A DNA stretch of 64,000 nt from Limnohabitans sp. MMS-10A-192 (lineage in GTDB: Bacteria > Pseudomonadota > Gammaproteobacteria > Burkholderiales > Burkholderiaceae_C), in contig NZ_NERX01000003.1 of the NCBI RefSeq assembly GCF_003063335.1, positions 372,001-436,000 on the forward strand, given 5' to 3'. Each line of letters begins with the position of its first letter. Position 1 is the first letter of the stretch. The position numbers and the translations under genes are program-made. The notes below the pieces were generated by a model that saw only the letters and a list, made by a program, of their open reading frames with translations, was not told the origin of the DNA and ran no database searches. Of this stretch, positions 46,337 through 55,333 are shown piece after piece.

Positions 46337-47244
46337 GCCAGTCCCATGGGGGCTTGCTTGAGGGCTTTGCGGCGCTGCGCGTAGTCGGGCATGACCTCGC
46401 CCACGGTCTCCCAAAAGCGGGGGCTGTGGTTCATCTCGCGCAGGTGCGCCAACTCGTGCACCACCACATAGTCGATCTGGCTGACCGGCAAATGGATGAG
46501 CCGCCAGTTCAGCCGGATGTGTCCGTCGCTTCGCGCACTGCCCCAACGGGTGTTGGCGCTCGACAGGCTGAGCTTGCTCCAGCGCACACCCAGCAAGGGC
46601 GCAAAGTGCTGCAGGCGCTGCTCAAACAAAGTGCGGGCCTGCTTCTTGAGCCAGGCCTCGGCCACCTCGCGCACCTGGGTGGCTGAAGCGCCTGGCGGCA
46701 CGCTGACGGGCAAACGCGGAACATCTGCTGCTGCGGCTTGCGGCGTGCCGCGCTCGAGCACGCACAGCTGCACCGTGCCGCCCAAGAAAGGCACCTGCGC
46801 ACCATGCGTCCATTCGATGGCTTGCTGAAACTGCTCGGTCTGACGTTGCTTGAACTGCTGCAGCTTGGCCACGATCCAGGCACCCTTTTCCTGCACGGCG
46901 GCGTCGACCTCGCGCAGCGTCACCCAGCTGGGCGCACGCACCACCAGCCCCTCATTGCCCACCAAAAAGCCGATGCTGCGGCGACGTGCCCGCTCGAACA
47001 CATACGACACCGTGATGCCATGCAAGAGCGCGTGGCGGTTGGCATTGGGATGGGTAAAGCCCGCCGGCTCCGTCGTCTCAGGCGCTGGCAAAACGCGCAA
47101 GGGCGGGGCCTCGGCGCTGTCCGCTGTTGGCGGTGCTGATGGTGGCTGCGCGGGGGCAGGTGCCGCAGAGGACACCAAAGAGGCAGGCATCACCGGATCA
47201 CCACCGGTGAAAAAATCCAGCACAAATTGCAAAGGCGCGCGCAT
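46327..47244 (-). CDS. YgjP/DUF45-type zinc metallopeptidase
   Basis: The 305-residue protein has VVVHELAHLREMNHSPRFW near the C-terminus, with zinc-binding HELAH and downstream His. NTRWGSARSDGHIRLNWRL precedes it, as in DUF45/WssP-like minigluzincins. The first ~65 residues are Pro/Ala-rich and probably disordered. Function in this family is unclear. Confidence 0.87.
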   Translation of the reverse strand: MRAPLQFVLDFFTGGDPVMPASLVSSAAPAPAQPPSAPPTADSAEAPPLRVLPAPETTEPAGFTHPNANRHALLHGITVSYVFERARRRSIGFLVGNEGLVVRAPSWVTLREVDAAVQEKGAWIVAKLQQFKQRQTEQFQQAIEWTHGAQVPFLGGTVQLCVLERGTPQAAAADVPRLPVSVPPGASATQVREVAEAWLKKQARTLFEQRLQHFAPLLGVRWSKLSLSSANTRWGSARSDGHIRLNWRLIHLPVSQIDYVVVHELAHLREMNHSPRFWETVGEVMPDYAQRRKALKQAPMGLAQD

Positions 47245-47260
47245 GCTTCGCCCTGTGTGC

Positions 47261-48004
47261 TCAGCGCGAGGCGGGGTAGGCCTCGGGGTCGAGGCGGTGC
47301 ATTTCAGCCTCGATCCAGTTTTCGACTTCGCGCATCAGCTCATCGGCATCGCGGCCCACGCTGGGGATGGGCTGGCCGATCGAGATGTCCACCACACCCG
47401 GCTTTTTGATGAAGGCCTTGGTGGGCCAGCAACGTGCCGAGGTCACCGCAATCGGAATGACGGGCACACCAGCGGCGATGGCCAAGCGAGCACCGCCGGT
47501 TTTGTATTCGCCTTTTTGCCCACGCGGGATGCGCGTGCCTTCGGGGAACATGATGACCCACACGCCTTCTTGCATGAGACGGCGGCCTTGCTGCACCACC
47601 TTGGCAAAAGCACGTGAGCGCTGCTTGCGGTCGATGTGGATCATGTCCAGACGGCCCATGGCCCAGCCAAAAAACGGCACGCTCAGCAGCTCTTTCTTGA
47701 ACACATAGGCCAGCGGGTGCGGCATGATCGCGGGCATCACAAAAGTCTCCCAGGTCGACTGGTGCTTGACCAGCAGCACGGCGGGATCTTTGCTGCCTTG
47801 GGGCAGGTTCTCCATGCCGTGGATGCGGTTTTGGATGCCCAAAATCCAGGTGCCACTGTTCACCGCCAATCGCAGCCAAGCGGCGCAGATCCAGTACAAG
47901 CGTGTACTGCTGATGAAGTAAGACACCACCACGACAAACAGCGCCCAAGGAATGACCGTGACGGCCATCCAGACCATGTGAAGAACAGCGCGGATGAAAT
48001 TCAT
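47261..48004 (-). CDS. plsC: 1-acyl-sn-glycerol-3-phosphate acyltransferase
   Basis: The 247-residue membrane enzyme makes phosphatidic acid. An N-terminal hydrophobic segment (about 5-30) anchors it. The acyltransferase block I reads KHQSTWETF, giving H-x4-E where many relatives have H-x4-D. Block III FPEGTRIPRGQ and block IV VPVIPIAV are normal. It follows gmhB by 14 bp, in the order glyQ-glyS-gmhB-plsC. Confidence 0.93.
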   Translation of the reverse strand: MNFIRAVLHMVWMAVTVIPWALFVVVVSYFISSTRLYWICAAWLRLAVNSGTWILGIQNRIHGMENLPQGSKDPAVLLVKHQSTWETFVMPAIMPHPLAYVFKKELLSVPFFGWAMGRLDMIHIDRKQRSRAFAKVVQQGRRLMQEGVWVIMFPEGTRIPRGQKGEYKTGGARLAIAAGVPVIPIAVTSARCWPTKAFIKKPGVVDISIGQPIPSVGRDADELMREVENWIEAEMHRLDPEAYPASR

Positions 48005-48018
48005 GAGGGCACTCAGTT

Positions 48019-48585
48019 CTAGGAAGCTGTTTCAGCCAGCAGGTGATCGACAAAGGCGGCCAGATCGGCGTGCACTTGGGTGTCGGCCGGGAAGGTGGCG
48101 GGCAGGGCCTGGCCCTGCACATCGGGGTGGCGACCGGTCAGCACCAAATGCGGCGCACAGCCCGCAGCATGGGCGGCCTGCATGTCGCGCAGGCTGTCGC
48201 CCACATAGGGCATGCCTTTGAGGTCAATCCCGTAGCGCTCCTGAATTTGATGCAACAAACCCGGTGCGGGTTTGCGACAGGTACAGCCTTCGTCGGGCGC
48301 ATGCGGGCAATAAAAAATCGCATCGATGCGCCCACCGGCTGCGGCCAGCGTTTTGAGCATGTGACTGTGAACGGCATTGAGAGCGGCCATGTCAAACAGA
48401 CCGCGCCCCAAACCCGACTGGTTGGTGGCCAGCACCACGTGAAAGCCCGCATGGTTCAGGCGACTGATCGCCTCCAACGATCCGTTCAAAGGCACCCATT
48501 CTTCCGGCGACTTGACGAACTCTTCGCTGGCCCGGTTGATGGTGCCATCGCGGTCGAGGATGACGAGTTTCAGGTGGGTGTTCAT
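48019..48585 (-). CDS. gmhB: D-glycero-beta-D-manno-heptose-1,7-bisphosphate 7-phosphatase
   Basis: The 188-residue HAD phosphatase acts in ADP-heptose synthesis for lipopolysaccharide. Motif I is ILDRDGTIN. Four zinc ligands lie in CPHAPDEGCTCRKPAPG, and YVGDSLRDMQAA is motif IV. It lies 12 bp after glyS on the same strand. Confidence 0.95.
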   Translation of the reverse strand: MNTHLKLVILDRDGTINRASEEFVKSPEEWVPLNGSLEAISRLNHAGFHVVLATNQSGLGRGLFDMAALNAVHSHMLKTLAAAGGRIDAIFYCPHAPDEGCTCRKPAPGLLHQIQERYGIDLKGMPYVGDSLRDMQAAHAAGCAPHLVLTGRHPDVQGQALPATFPADTQVHADLAAFVDHLLAETAS

Positions 48586-48597
48586 GGCCGATGGCGA

Positions 48598-50730
48598 TCA
48601 GGCCGCAAGACGCGACAAATCGGCCACGCGGTTCATCGCCACATGCAGCGACTTGAGCAGGCCCTGGCGGTTCAGGCGCAGGTCCATTTCTTCGGCGTTG
48701 ACCATCACGTCGTCAAAGAAGGCGTCCACCGGGGCGCGCAGCGCGGCCAAGGTTTGCAAGCTGGCGGTGTAGTCACCCGCCTTGAATTGCGCTTCGGACT
48801 CCGGAACCAGCTTTTGCATGACGGCGTAGAGGTTTTTCTCGGCGTCTTCCTGCAACAGCGCGGGGTTGACGTGGGCGTCCACCTCACCGGCTTTCTTGAG
48901 GATGTTGCCGATGCGCTTGTTGGCTGCCGCCAAAGCGGGGGCTTCGGGCAAAGCGGCAAAGGCGCGCACGGCCGACAAGAACTGGCTGACCTGACCCAGA
49001 CGAGCGGGACGCAAGGCCATGACGGCGTCGACCTCTTGCGCGCTGAAGCCTTGCTCGCGCAAGTTGCCCGACAAGCGGTCGTAGATGAAGTCGATCAAAG
49101 CGTCTGCACCGCCCGTGATCTTGTCGCCAAACACGGGGGCGGACAACGCCAGCAATTCGGGCAAGCCCAGCACCACGTCTTTTTCGATCAGCATGCGGAT
49201 CACGCCCAGGGCATGGCGGCGCAGCGCGAACGGGTCTTTGTCACCCGTGGGCACGTTGCCGATGCCGAACATGCCGACCAGGGTTTCGAGCTTGTCGGCC
49301 AGCGCCACCACCAGGCCGACGTTGTTGCGCGGCAACTCGTCGCCCGCAAAGCGCGGCTTGTAGTGGTCTTCAATGGCTTCGGCCACCTCGGTGCTCAGGC
49401 CATCGTGGCGGGCGTAGTAGCCGCCCATGATGCCTTGCAGCTCAGGGAACTCGCCGACCATGTCGGTCAGCAAATCGGTCTTGGCCAAGCGCGCAGCCTG
49501 CTCGGCTTGCTGCGCCAGCAAGTCGCCACCAACTTGCTGGCCAATGGCTTTGGCGATGGCGCAGACACGCGCCATGCGCTCGCCTTGCGTGCCCAGCTTG
49601 TTGTGGTAGACCACTTTGGACAGACCTTCGACGCGCGATTCCAGCGTCTTTTTGCGGTCTTGGTCAAAGAAGAACTTGGCATCGGCCAGGCGTGGGCGCA
49701 CCACGCGCTCGTTGCCACCGATCACCAAGGAAGCGTCGTCGGGGGTGATGTTGCTCACCACCAAAAAACGGTTCGTCAGCTTGCCCGAGGCATCGATCAA
49801 AGGGAAGTACTTCTGGTTGGCCTTCATCGTGAGGATCAGGCACTCTTGCGGCACGTCCAAGAACTCGGTCTCGAACTGGCAAGTCAGCACATTCGGGCGC
49901 TCGACCAGTGCGGTCACTTCATCCAGCAGGGCTTCGTCTTCGATCGGACGGGCACCGTTGCCCACCTTGGCCGCAGCAGCGTTCAGCTGGCGCACGATCT
50001 CGGCGCGGCGCTCGGCGAAGCTGGCGATGACCGAGCCGTCGTTCTTCAAGGTCTCGGCGTATTGGTCGGCATGTGCCAACACCACGGGCGAGACCTTGGC
50101 CTCAAAGCGGTGGCCTTGTGTGCTGTTGCCAGCCGTGAGGCCCAGCGCTTTGACGGGCACCACGGCGCTGCCGTGCAGCGCAATCAGGCTGTGCGCGGGG
50201 CGCACAAAGTTCACACTGCTCCAGCCCGGCAATTCGCAATCGGTTTCCAGCTGGTACTGCATGACTTTGGGAATCGGCAGCTTGGCCAGCGCTTCTTCCA
50301 GCGCCTTTTGCAGGCCCGCTTGCAGCGATGCGCCTTTGACGATGCTGTCGTAAAACAGGGCTTCGGCTTTGCCATCGGGGGCGCGCTTGAGGGCGGCCAC
50401 AGCCGCCGCCGGGTCGCTCACATCTGCGCCCAGGGCTTGCAATTTTTTCAGCAGCGCAGGCGTGGCGTTGCCCGCCGCGTCCAGGCCCACGGCCACGGGC
50501 ATGAGCTTTTGTTGCACGGCCTTGTCGGCACCTTGTGCCAACACGCCGGTCACGTGCGCGGCCAGGCGGCGGGGCGATGCAAAAGCCGTCACAGCCGCAT
50601 CGGCCGCAGCGAGGCCCTGGGCCTTGAGTTGTTCGGCCAGCACGCCCGAAAAGGCAGCCCCCAACTTGTTGAGCGCCTTGGGCGGCAGCTCTTCCACAAA
50701 CAGTTCCACCAGCAGATTTTGTGTCGTCAT
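48598..50730 (-). CDS. glyS: Glycyl-tRNA synthetase beta subunit
   Basis: The 710-residue subunit has the expected N-terminal NLLVELFVEELPPKAL, FASPRRLAAHV and MKANQKYFPL motifs, plus a C-terminal anticodon-binding region. ATG 50730 follows GGGAGAACGAC. It is 11 bp downstream of glyQ; both form the alpha2beta2 enzyme. Confidence 0.97.
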   Translation of the reverse strand: MTTQNLLVELFVEELPPKALNKLGAAFSGVLAEQLKAQGLAAADAAVTAFASPRRLAAHVTGVLAQGADKAVQQKLMPVAVGLDAAGNATPALLKKLQALGADVSDPAAAVAALKRAPDGKAEALFYDSIVKGASLQAGLQKALEEALAKLPIPKVMQYQLETDCELPGWSSVNFVRPAHSLIALHGSAVVPVKALGLTAGNSTQGHRFEAKVSPVVLAHADQYAETLKNDGSVIASFAERRAEIVRQLNAAAAKVGNGARPIEDEALLDEVTALVERPNVLTCQFETEFLDVPQECLILTMKANQKYFPLIDASGKLTNRFLVVSNITPDDASLVIGGNERVVRPRLADAKFFFDQDRKKTLESRVEGLSKVVYHNKLGTQGERMARVCAIAKAIGQQVGGDLLAQQAEQAARLAKTDLLTDMVGEFPELQGIMGGYYARHDGLSTEVAEAIEDHYKPRFAGDELPRNNVGLVVALADKLETLVGMFGIGNVPTGDKDPFALRRHALGVIRMLIEKDVVLGLPELLALSAPVFGDKITGGADALIDFIYDRLSGNLREQGFSAQEVDAVMALRPARLGQVSQFLSAVRAFAALPEAPALAAANKRIGNILKKAGEVDAHVNPALLQEDAEKNLYAVMQKLVPESEAQFKAGDYTASLQTLAALRAPVDAFFDDVMVNAEEMDLRLNRQGLLKSLHVAMNRVADLSRLAA

Positions 50731-50741
50731 GTCGTTCTCCC

Positions 50742-51647
50742 TCACGCGGCTTTCTTGGGCATTTGTGCAACCCATTCACGCGGGGCCATCGGGAAGTCCA
50801 GACGTTCGCGGCTTTCGTAATAACTCTGGGCCACGCTGCGCGCCAGGTTGCGGATGCGGCCGATGTAGGCGGCGCGCTCGGTCACGCTGATCGCGCCACG
50901 CGCGTCCAGCAGGTTGAAGGTGTGCGCGGCTTTAAGCACCTGCTCGTAGGCGGGCAAAGCCAGCTGGGCACCCATGAGGTGCTGGGCTTGTTTTTCGTGG
51001 GCACCGAAAGCGGTGAACAGAAACTCGGCGTCGCTGTGCTCGAAGTTGTAGGTCGATTGCTCGACTTCGTTTTGCTTGTAAACGTCACCGTAGGTCAAGC
51101 CCTCGGTCCATTGCAGGTTGTAGACGTTGTCCACGCCTTGCAGGTACATGGCCAGACGCTCCAGGCCGTAGGTGATCTCGCCGGTGATCGGCTTGCAGTC
51201 GATGCCGCCGACTTGCTGGAAGTAAGTGAACTGCGTGACTTCCATGCCGTTCAACCACACCTCCCAGCCCAAGCCCCAGGCGCCGAGCGTGGGGTTTTCC
51301 CAATCGTCTTCGACGAAGCGGATGTCGTTTTTCTTGAGGTCAAAACCCAGGGCTTCGAGCGAGCCGAGGTACAGCTCCAAGATGTTGCTGGGTGCTGGCT
51401 TCAAAACCACCTGGAATTGGTAGTAGTGCTGCAAGCGGTTGGGGTTTTCGCCATAGCGGCCGTCCTTGGGGCGGCGGCTGGGCTGCACGTAGGCGGCTTT
51501 CCACGGTTCGGGTCCGATGGCGCGCAAAAAGGTAGCGGTGTGGCTGGTGCCCGCGCCGACTTCCATGTCGTAGGGCTGGAGCAAGGCGCAGCCCTGGGCG
51601 TCCCAGTACTGCTGCAATTTGAGAATGATTTGCTGGAAGGTCAACAT
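50742..51647 (-). CDS. glyQ: Glycyl-tRNA synthetase alpha subunit
   Basis: The 301-residue class II catalytic subunit has [50 protein letters not shown] and a C-terminal [14 protein letters not shown] 51647 starts at the conserved family N-terminus; the upstream in-frame extension is unrelated. Confidence 0.97.
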   Translation of the reverse strand: MLTFQQIILKLQQYWDAQGCALLQPYDMEVGAGTSHTATFLRAIGPEPWKAAYVQPSRRPKDGRYGENPNRLQHYYQFQVVLKPAPSNILELYLGSLEALGFDLKKNDIRFVEDDWENPTLGAWGLGWEVWLNGMEVTQFTYFQQVGGIDCKPITGEITYGLERLAMYLQGVDNVYNLQWTEGLTYGDVYKQNEVEQSTYNFEHSDAEFLFTAFGAHEKQAQHLMGAQLALPAYEQVLKAAHTFNLLDARGAISVTERAAYIGRIRNLARSVAQSYYESRERLDFPMAPREWVAQMPKKAA

Positions 51648-51791
51648 GGCCTGAGCGTGACCAGCGGCGAGCTGGCCAAAGTGAGATGGGCGCAAAGCAT
51701 TTGCGCAAACCCTTGATTTTACGGTCTTTGCCACTCAGAAACGGACTGGGCGCAGACGGCAAGGGCACGGCATGGCGATCGGGGGCATGGA

Positions 51792-51873
51792 TCCCGGATC
51801 GAGTCCGGGACGACAAGCTTGCTGCGGGTGGGGTGACAAGCTGGTTGCGGGTGGGGTGACAAGCTGGTTGCGT
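51792..51873. repeat. Palindrome plus 23-bp tandem repeat between lnt and glyQ
   Basis: TCCCGGA-TCGAG-TCCGGGA (51792-51810) is a perfect hairpin. It is followed by a degenerate and then two exact copies of GTGGGGTGACAAGCTGGTTG with a period of 23 bp (51828, 51851). The 287-bp gap holds no supported gene. Confidence 0.75.
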
Positions 51874-51934
51874 GCGGGAGGGCACTTTGGCAATGGGGCA
51901 GGGAAAGCCTTGGCAGTATCGGGTGCGGCGCGGC

Positions 51935-53485
51935 TCACACCGCTCGGCGACGCCATGCGATGAGCAGCACAAGGCCCAGACACAGCAGCCAAAGCGGCCA
52001 CAAGCCCCAGGCGGCTGCCCAGCGGGCATAGGGGGTGAGGCCGTTGCGGCCTTCGTAGGTGCCCACCAGCGTGCCCCGGGTAAAGCGCGGCAGCTCGTGT
52101 GTGACGCGGCCTTGGTGGTCAATGATGGCCGTGGCCCCGGTGTTGGTGGCCCGCAGCATGGGGCGGCCCAGCTCCATGGCCCGCATGCGGGAGATGTTCA
52201 GGTGCTGGTCCACCGCGATGGTGTTGCCAAACCAGGCGATGTTGCTCACATTGACCAAGGCGGTGGGCGCTTGCGCCCCGTCCTTGAACTGCGCGGCCAG
52301 CTCTTCGCCAAACAGGTCTTCGTAGCAAATATTGGGCGACAGGCGCTGCCCCTGCCAGGCGATGGACGGCTGGTCCAGACGGCCCCGGCTGAAATCACCC
52401 AAAGGGATCTGCATCTGGCGCACAAACCAGGCGAAACCGGGCGGGATGAACTCGCCAAAGGGCACCAAGTGGTGCTTGTCGTAGCGGTAGTCGGCCTGAC
52501 CCTGCGGCCCCATGGCCACCACCGCATTGGCATAACCCTCGGCCAGCGAGCCCAAGGGCACACCGATCAGGGCCAGCGAACGACCGGGCTGCGCAAAGTG
52601 CTGCTGCAAACCTGACCAATAGCCCTCGGGCAAATGGCGAGGCAGCAAGGGAATGGCCGTCTCAGGCGCCACCACCAGCGCTTGCTGGCTGGCGCGCAAG
52701 CGCTCGTCGTACCACTGCAGGGCGTCGCGGATGCCGCTGCGCACATCGAACTTTTCGCTCTGCAAAATGCTCGCTTGCAACAACTCCACCTGGCCCATGC
52801 CTGCCGACGTGGTGAAAGCTGGCGACCAAGCCTGCAAGGCCCAGGACAGCAGACCCACCAGCGCCAAAGGCTTGACAGCGGCCAGACGCCAGCCACTCAG
52901 CGCCAGACGCATGGCCAAGAACGCCGCCACAAAACCCAAGCCGTACACACCCACCCAAGGCGCCCAGACCGCCAGCACGCCATCGACGTGCGCATAGCCC
53001 CCGGCCCCCCAGGGGAAACCGGTGAACCACTGCCCGCGCATGAGCTCGGCCAAGGTCCACACCGCGGCAAACAACAAGCTGCTCAAGCCAGGCTGGAAAC
53101 GCGGCGGCACCCGTCGGCTCAAGACCACCCAGCCGACCGATGCGGCGACATAAAACAAGGACACGGCCGACGCCAGCAAGAACACGGCCAGAGCCGCCAG
53201 CGGCGCAGGCAGCCCGCCCACATCGTGCATGGACACGTACAACCACCAGAAGCTGCCCGCCAACCAGGCGGTGGCAAAAACGCCCCCGAACCAGGCCGCA
53301 CGGCGCCAAGCCGCCGCCCAAGCGTTCTCGGTTTGGGTGATGTGCAGCAGCCCCGCTGCCAGCGCGGCCAAACTCAAGACCTGCAACCAGCCCTGCGCGA
53401 GGCCGCTGCCGGGCATGGCGATCGACGCGGCCTGGGCCAAGCCCGCCAACGCAGGCCACACCGTGGGCCGACGCAGGCGCTTCAT
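51935..53485 (-). CDS. lnt: Apolipoprotein N-acyltransferase
   Basis: The 516-residue inner-membrane enzyme adds the third acyl chain to lipoproteins. About seven hydrophobic helices precede a nitrilase-like periplasmic domain. The Glu, Lys and Cys triad appears as APETAIP, YDKHHLVPFGEF and NICYEDLFG. A C-terminal helix ends in a basic tail. Its ATG overlaps the corC stop (ATGA), the usual corC-lnt pairing. Confidence 0.96.
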   Translation of the reverse strand: MKRLRRPTVWPALAGLAQAASIAMPGSGLAQGWLQVLSLAALAAGLLHITQTENAWAAAWRRAAWFGGVFATAWLAGSFWWLYVSMHDVGGLPAPLAALAVFLLASAVSLFYVAASVGWVVLSRRVPPRFQPGLSSLLFAAVWTLAELMRGQWFTGFPWGAGGYAHVDGVLAVWAPWVGVYGLGFVAAFLAMRLALSGWRLAAVKPLALVGLLSWALQAWSPAFTTSAGMGQVELLQASILQSEKFDVRSGIRDALQWYDERLRASQQALVVAPETAIPLLPRHLPEGYWSGLQQHFAQPGRSLALIGVPLGSLAEGYANAVVAMGPQGQADYRYDKHHLVPFGEFIPPGFAWFVRQMQIPLGDFSRGRLDQPSIAWQGQRLSPNICYEDLFGEELAAQFKDGAQAPTALVNVSNIAWFGNTIAVDQHLNISRMRAMELGRPMLRATNTGATAIIDHQGRVTHELPRFTRGTLVGTYEGRNGLTPYARWAAAWGLWPLWLLCLGLVLLIAWRRRAV

Positions 53486-54375
53486 GCAGGCGTCACAGGC
53501 TCAAGCGCCACGGGCGAGACCTTGAACCAGCGCACCGCTCCCGCTCGGGTGTGCAAGACCACAAACTGCAAACCGGCCAGCACATGCTTTTCGCCACGGC
53601 GGGGCACATGGCCCATCTCGTGCGCGATCAAGCCGCCAATGGTGTCGAAGTCCGGGCCCTCGGTGTCTTCGCGCGCTTCCTGCAGGTTCACGCCAAAGGC
53701 TTCGCTCACGCGCTCCAGCGAGGTGTCGCCGCTGACACGGAAGCTGCGATCGGGCAGACCAAAAATATCGCCGTCGTCATCGGCGATGTCGAACTCGTCT
53801 TCGATCTCGCCAACGATTTGCTCCAGCACGTCTTCGATGGTGATCAGGCCCGCTGTGCGGCCGAACTCGTCGATCACGATGGCCAAGTGGTTGCGGTTGT
53901 CGCGGAACTGGCGCAGCAAGTCGTTCAGACCTTTGCTCTCGGGCACAAACACCGCCGGGCGCAACAAGGCGCGGATGTTCAGCTCGGGGGCGCGTTGCAG
54001 TTTGAGCAGGTCCTTGGCCAGCAAGATGCCAATGATATTTTCTTTTTCACCCTCAAAGACTGGAAAGCGCGAGTGCGCAGTCTCGATCACTTGGTGCAAC
54101 AGCTGGTCGAAGGGGTCTTCGATGTTCAGCAAATCCATGCGGGGGGCGGCCACCATCACGTCACCGGCCGTCATGTCGGCCATGCGGATCACACCTTCGA
54201 GCATCAGGCGGCTCTCGGCGTTGATGATGTGGTTGTCCTCGGCCTCGGCCAGGGTTTCAATCAACTCGTCCGTCGAATCGGGGCCGGGGTGGATGAATTC
54301 AGCCAGCTTTTGCAGAAAACTGCGTTTATCTTCGCGCTCAGCGGGGCGCGCAGGGTGGGGGTCTGACACAGTCAA
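53482..54375 (-). CDS. CorC/HlyC-type CBS-domain transporter-associated protein
   Basis: The 297-residue cytoplasmic protein has two CBS domains (about 70-195; VMVAAPRMD, GILLAKDLLK, IVIDEFGRTAGLITIEDVLEQIVGEIEDE) and a C-terminal CorC_HlyC domain ending near 285. Members affect magnesium or cobalt efflux and membrane traits. The start is uncertain: TTG 54375 or GTG 54369, neither with a strong ribosome site. Confidence 0.9.
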   Translation of the reverse strand: MTVSDPHPARPAEREDKRSFLQKLAEFIHPGPDSTDELIETLAEAEDNHIINAESRLMLEGVIRMADMTAGDVMVAAPRMDLLNIEDPFDQLLHQVIETAHSRFPVFEGEKENIIGILLAKDLLKLQRAPELNIRALLRPAVFVPESKGLNDLLRQFRDNRNHLAIVIDEFGRTAGLITIEDVLEQIVGEIEDEFDIADDDGDIFGLPDRSFRVSGDTSLERVSEAFGVNLQEAREDTEGPDFDTIGGLIAHEMGHVPRRGEKHVLAGLQFVVLHTRAGAVRWFKVSPVALEPVTPA

Positions 54376-54441
54376 GGAATGCAGGACATGCTGTTATTGC
54401 GAAGCCACAAGGATAGCGGATTCATGCGACAAAACCCGAAC

Positions 54442-55173
54442 TCAGGGTTTGTCTTGGTGGTGTCGGGCATCGCGCACGCCTTGGCGGATCTCTTGCAAGG
54501 TGCCCAGCCATTCGCGAAATTGCTTGGCCTGCATTTTGAGCTGGTAATCGATCTCGGCCATCTGGTCCTGAAACAGGCCGCTGACTTGGCTGTCCAATGT
54601 GGCCTGGGGCACCGTGAGGTAGGCCTCGCTTTCGCTGCCATCGCGCTCCACACGGGCACCGGCGTGGCGGGCGATCTTGAGCATGGCCACGTTTTCGCTG
54701 AGGGCATGCACAAACAACATGCTCACGCCTTCATTGCGGGCGTGCATCACGGCGTGTCGAAACAGCTTGGCACCCAGGCCCTTGCCGCGCTGCCGGGTGT
54801 CCACCGACACGCCAAACTCGGCGCAAGTCGCCCACTGGGGGTCCACCGAATACGCCAAGTGGGCCATGGCCACCAACTCCAGCCGCCGGTTGAAGACACC
54901 GAAGATTTCGTCGCGCACGAAATTCAAGCCCGACACATAGCGCTCTATTTGCTCATCGGTGGCGGGATAACCAAAGCGCAAGTAGCGGTCTTGCGGCGCC
55001 AGCGCCTGCAAATGCTGGAGGATGCGGGGCTTGTGACGCGCCGCCAGCGAACGGATCGGGATCCAGCGTGATCCGGTTTTTTCACCACTGACCGTCTGCA
55101 GATCAACCGCAGACAGCAGTTGGCGCCACAGCTGACGCCAAAATCCGGGCCGAGGGGGTGAAACAGGTGTCAT
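54442..55173 (-). CDS. GNAT-family N-acetyltransferase
   Basis: The 243-residue protein has a GNAT core: LVAMAHLAYSVDP, EFGVSVDTRQRGKGLGAKLF (acetyl-CoA loop RQRGKGLG) and MLFVHALSENVAMLKIARHAGA. A C-terminal ~45-residue helix follows the fold. The substrate is unknown. ATG 55173 is a judgement; an upstream GTG at 55266 is possible. Confidence 0.83.
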   Translation of the reverse strand: MTPVSPPRPGFWRQLWRQLLSAVDLQTVSGEKTGSRWIPIRSLAARHKPRILQHLQALAPQDRYLRFGYPATDEQIERYVSGLNFVRDEIFGVFNRRLELVAMAHLAYSVDPQWATCAEFGVSVDTRQRGKGLGAKLFRHAVMHARNEGVSMLFVHALSENVAMLKIARHAGARVERDGSESEAYLTVPQATLDSQVSGLFQDQMAEIDYQLKMQAKQFREWLGTLQEIRQGVRDARHHQDKP

Positions 55174-55333
55174 GGTGTTGTCTAGGGTATTCCCTGATTT
55201 TGCCTCCAAATCAGGGGCTTGCCAATACCGGTTATTTGTCGCGTGAGGGACCTTTTTCTTGCTCACCGAGGGCTTGCCCGATCACACCCTTGGCTGGAGC
55301 TGGCGACAATGCCCACAAAGAGGAGCAATGCAC

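Noticed and set aside
48043..50820. Plus-strand frame of 925 codons opposite gmhB and glyS
   Set aside because: Antisense shadow; composition is His/Gln/Gly-rich and glyS and gmhB have full family motifs.
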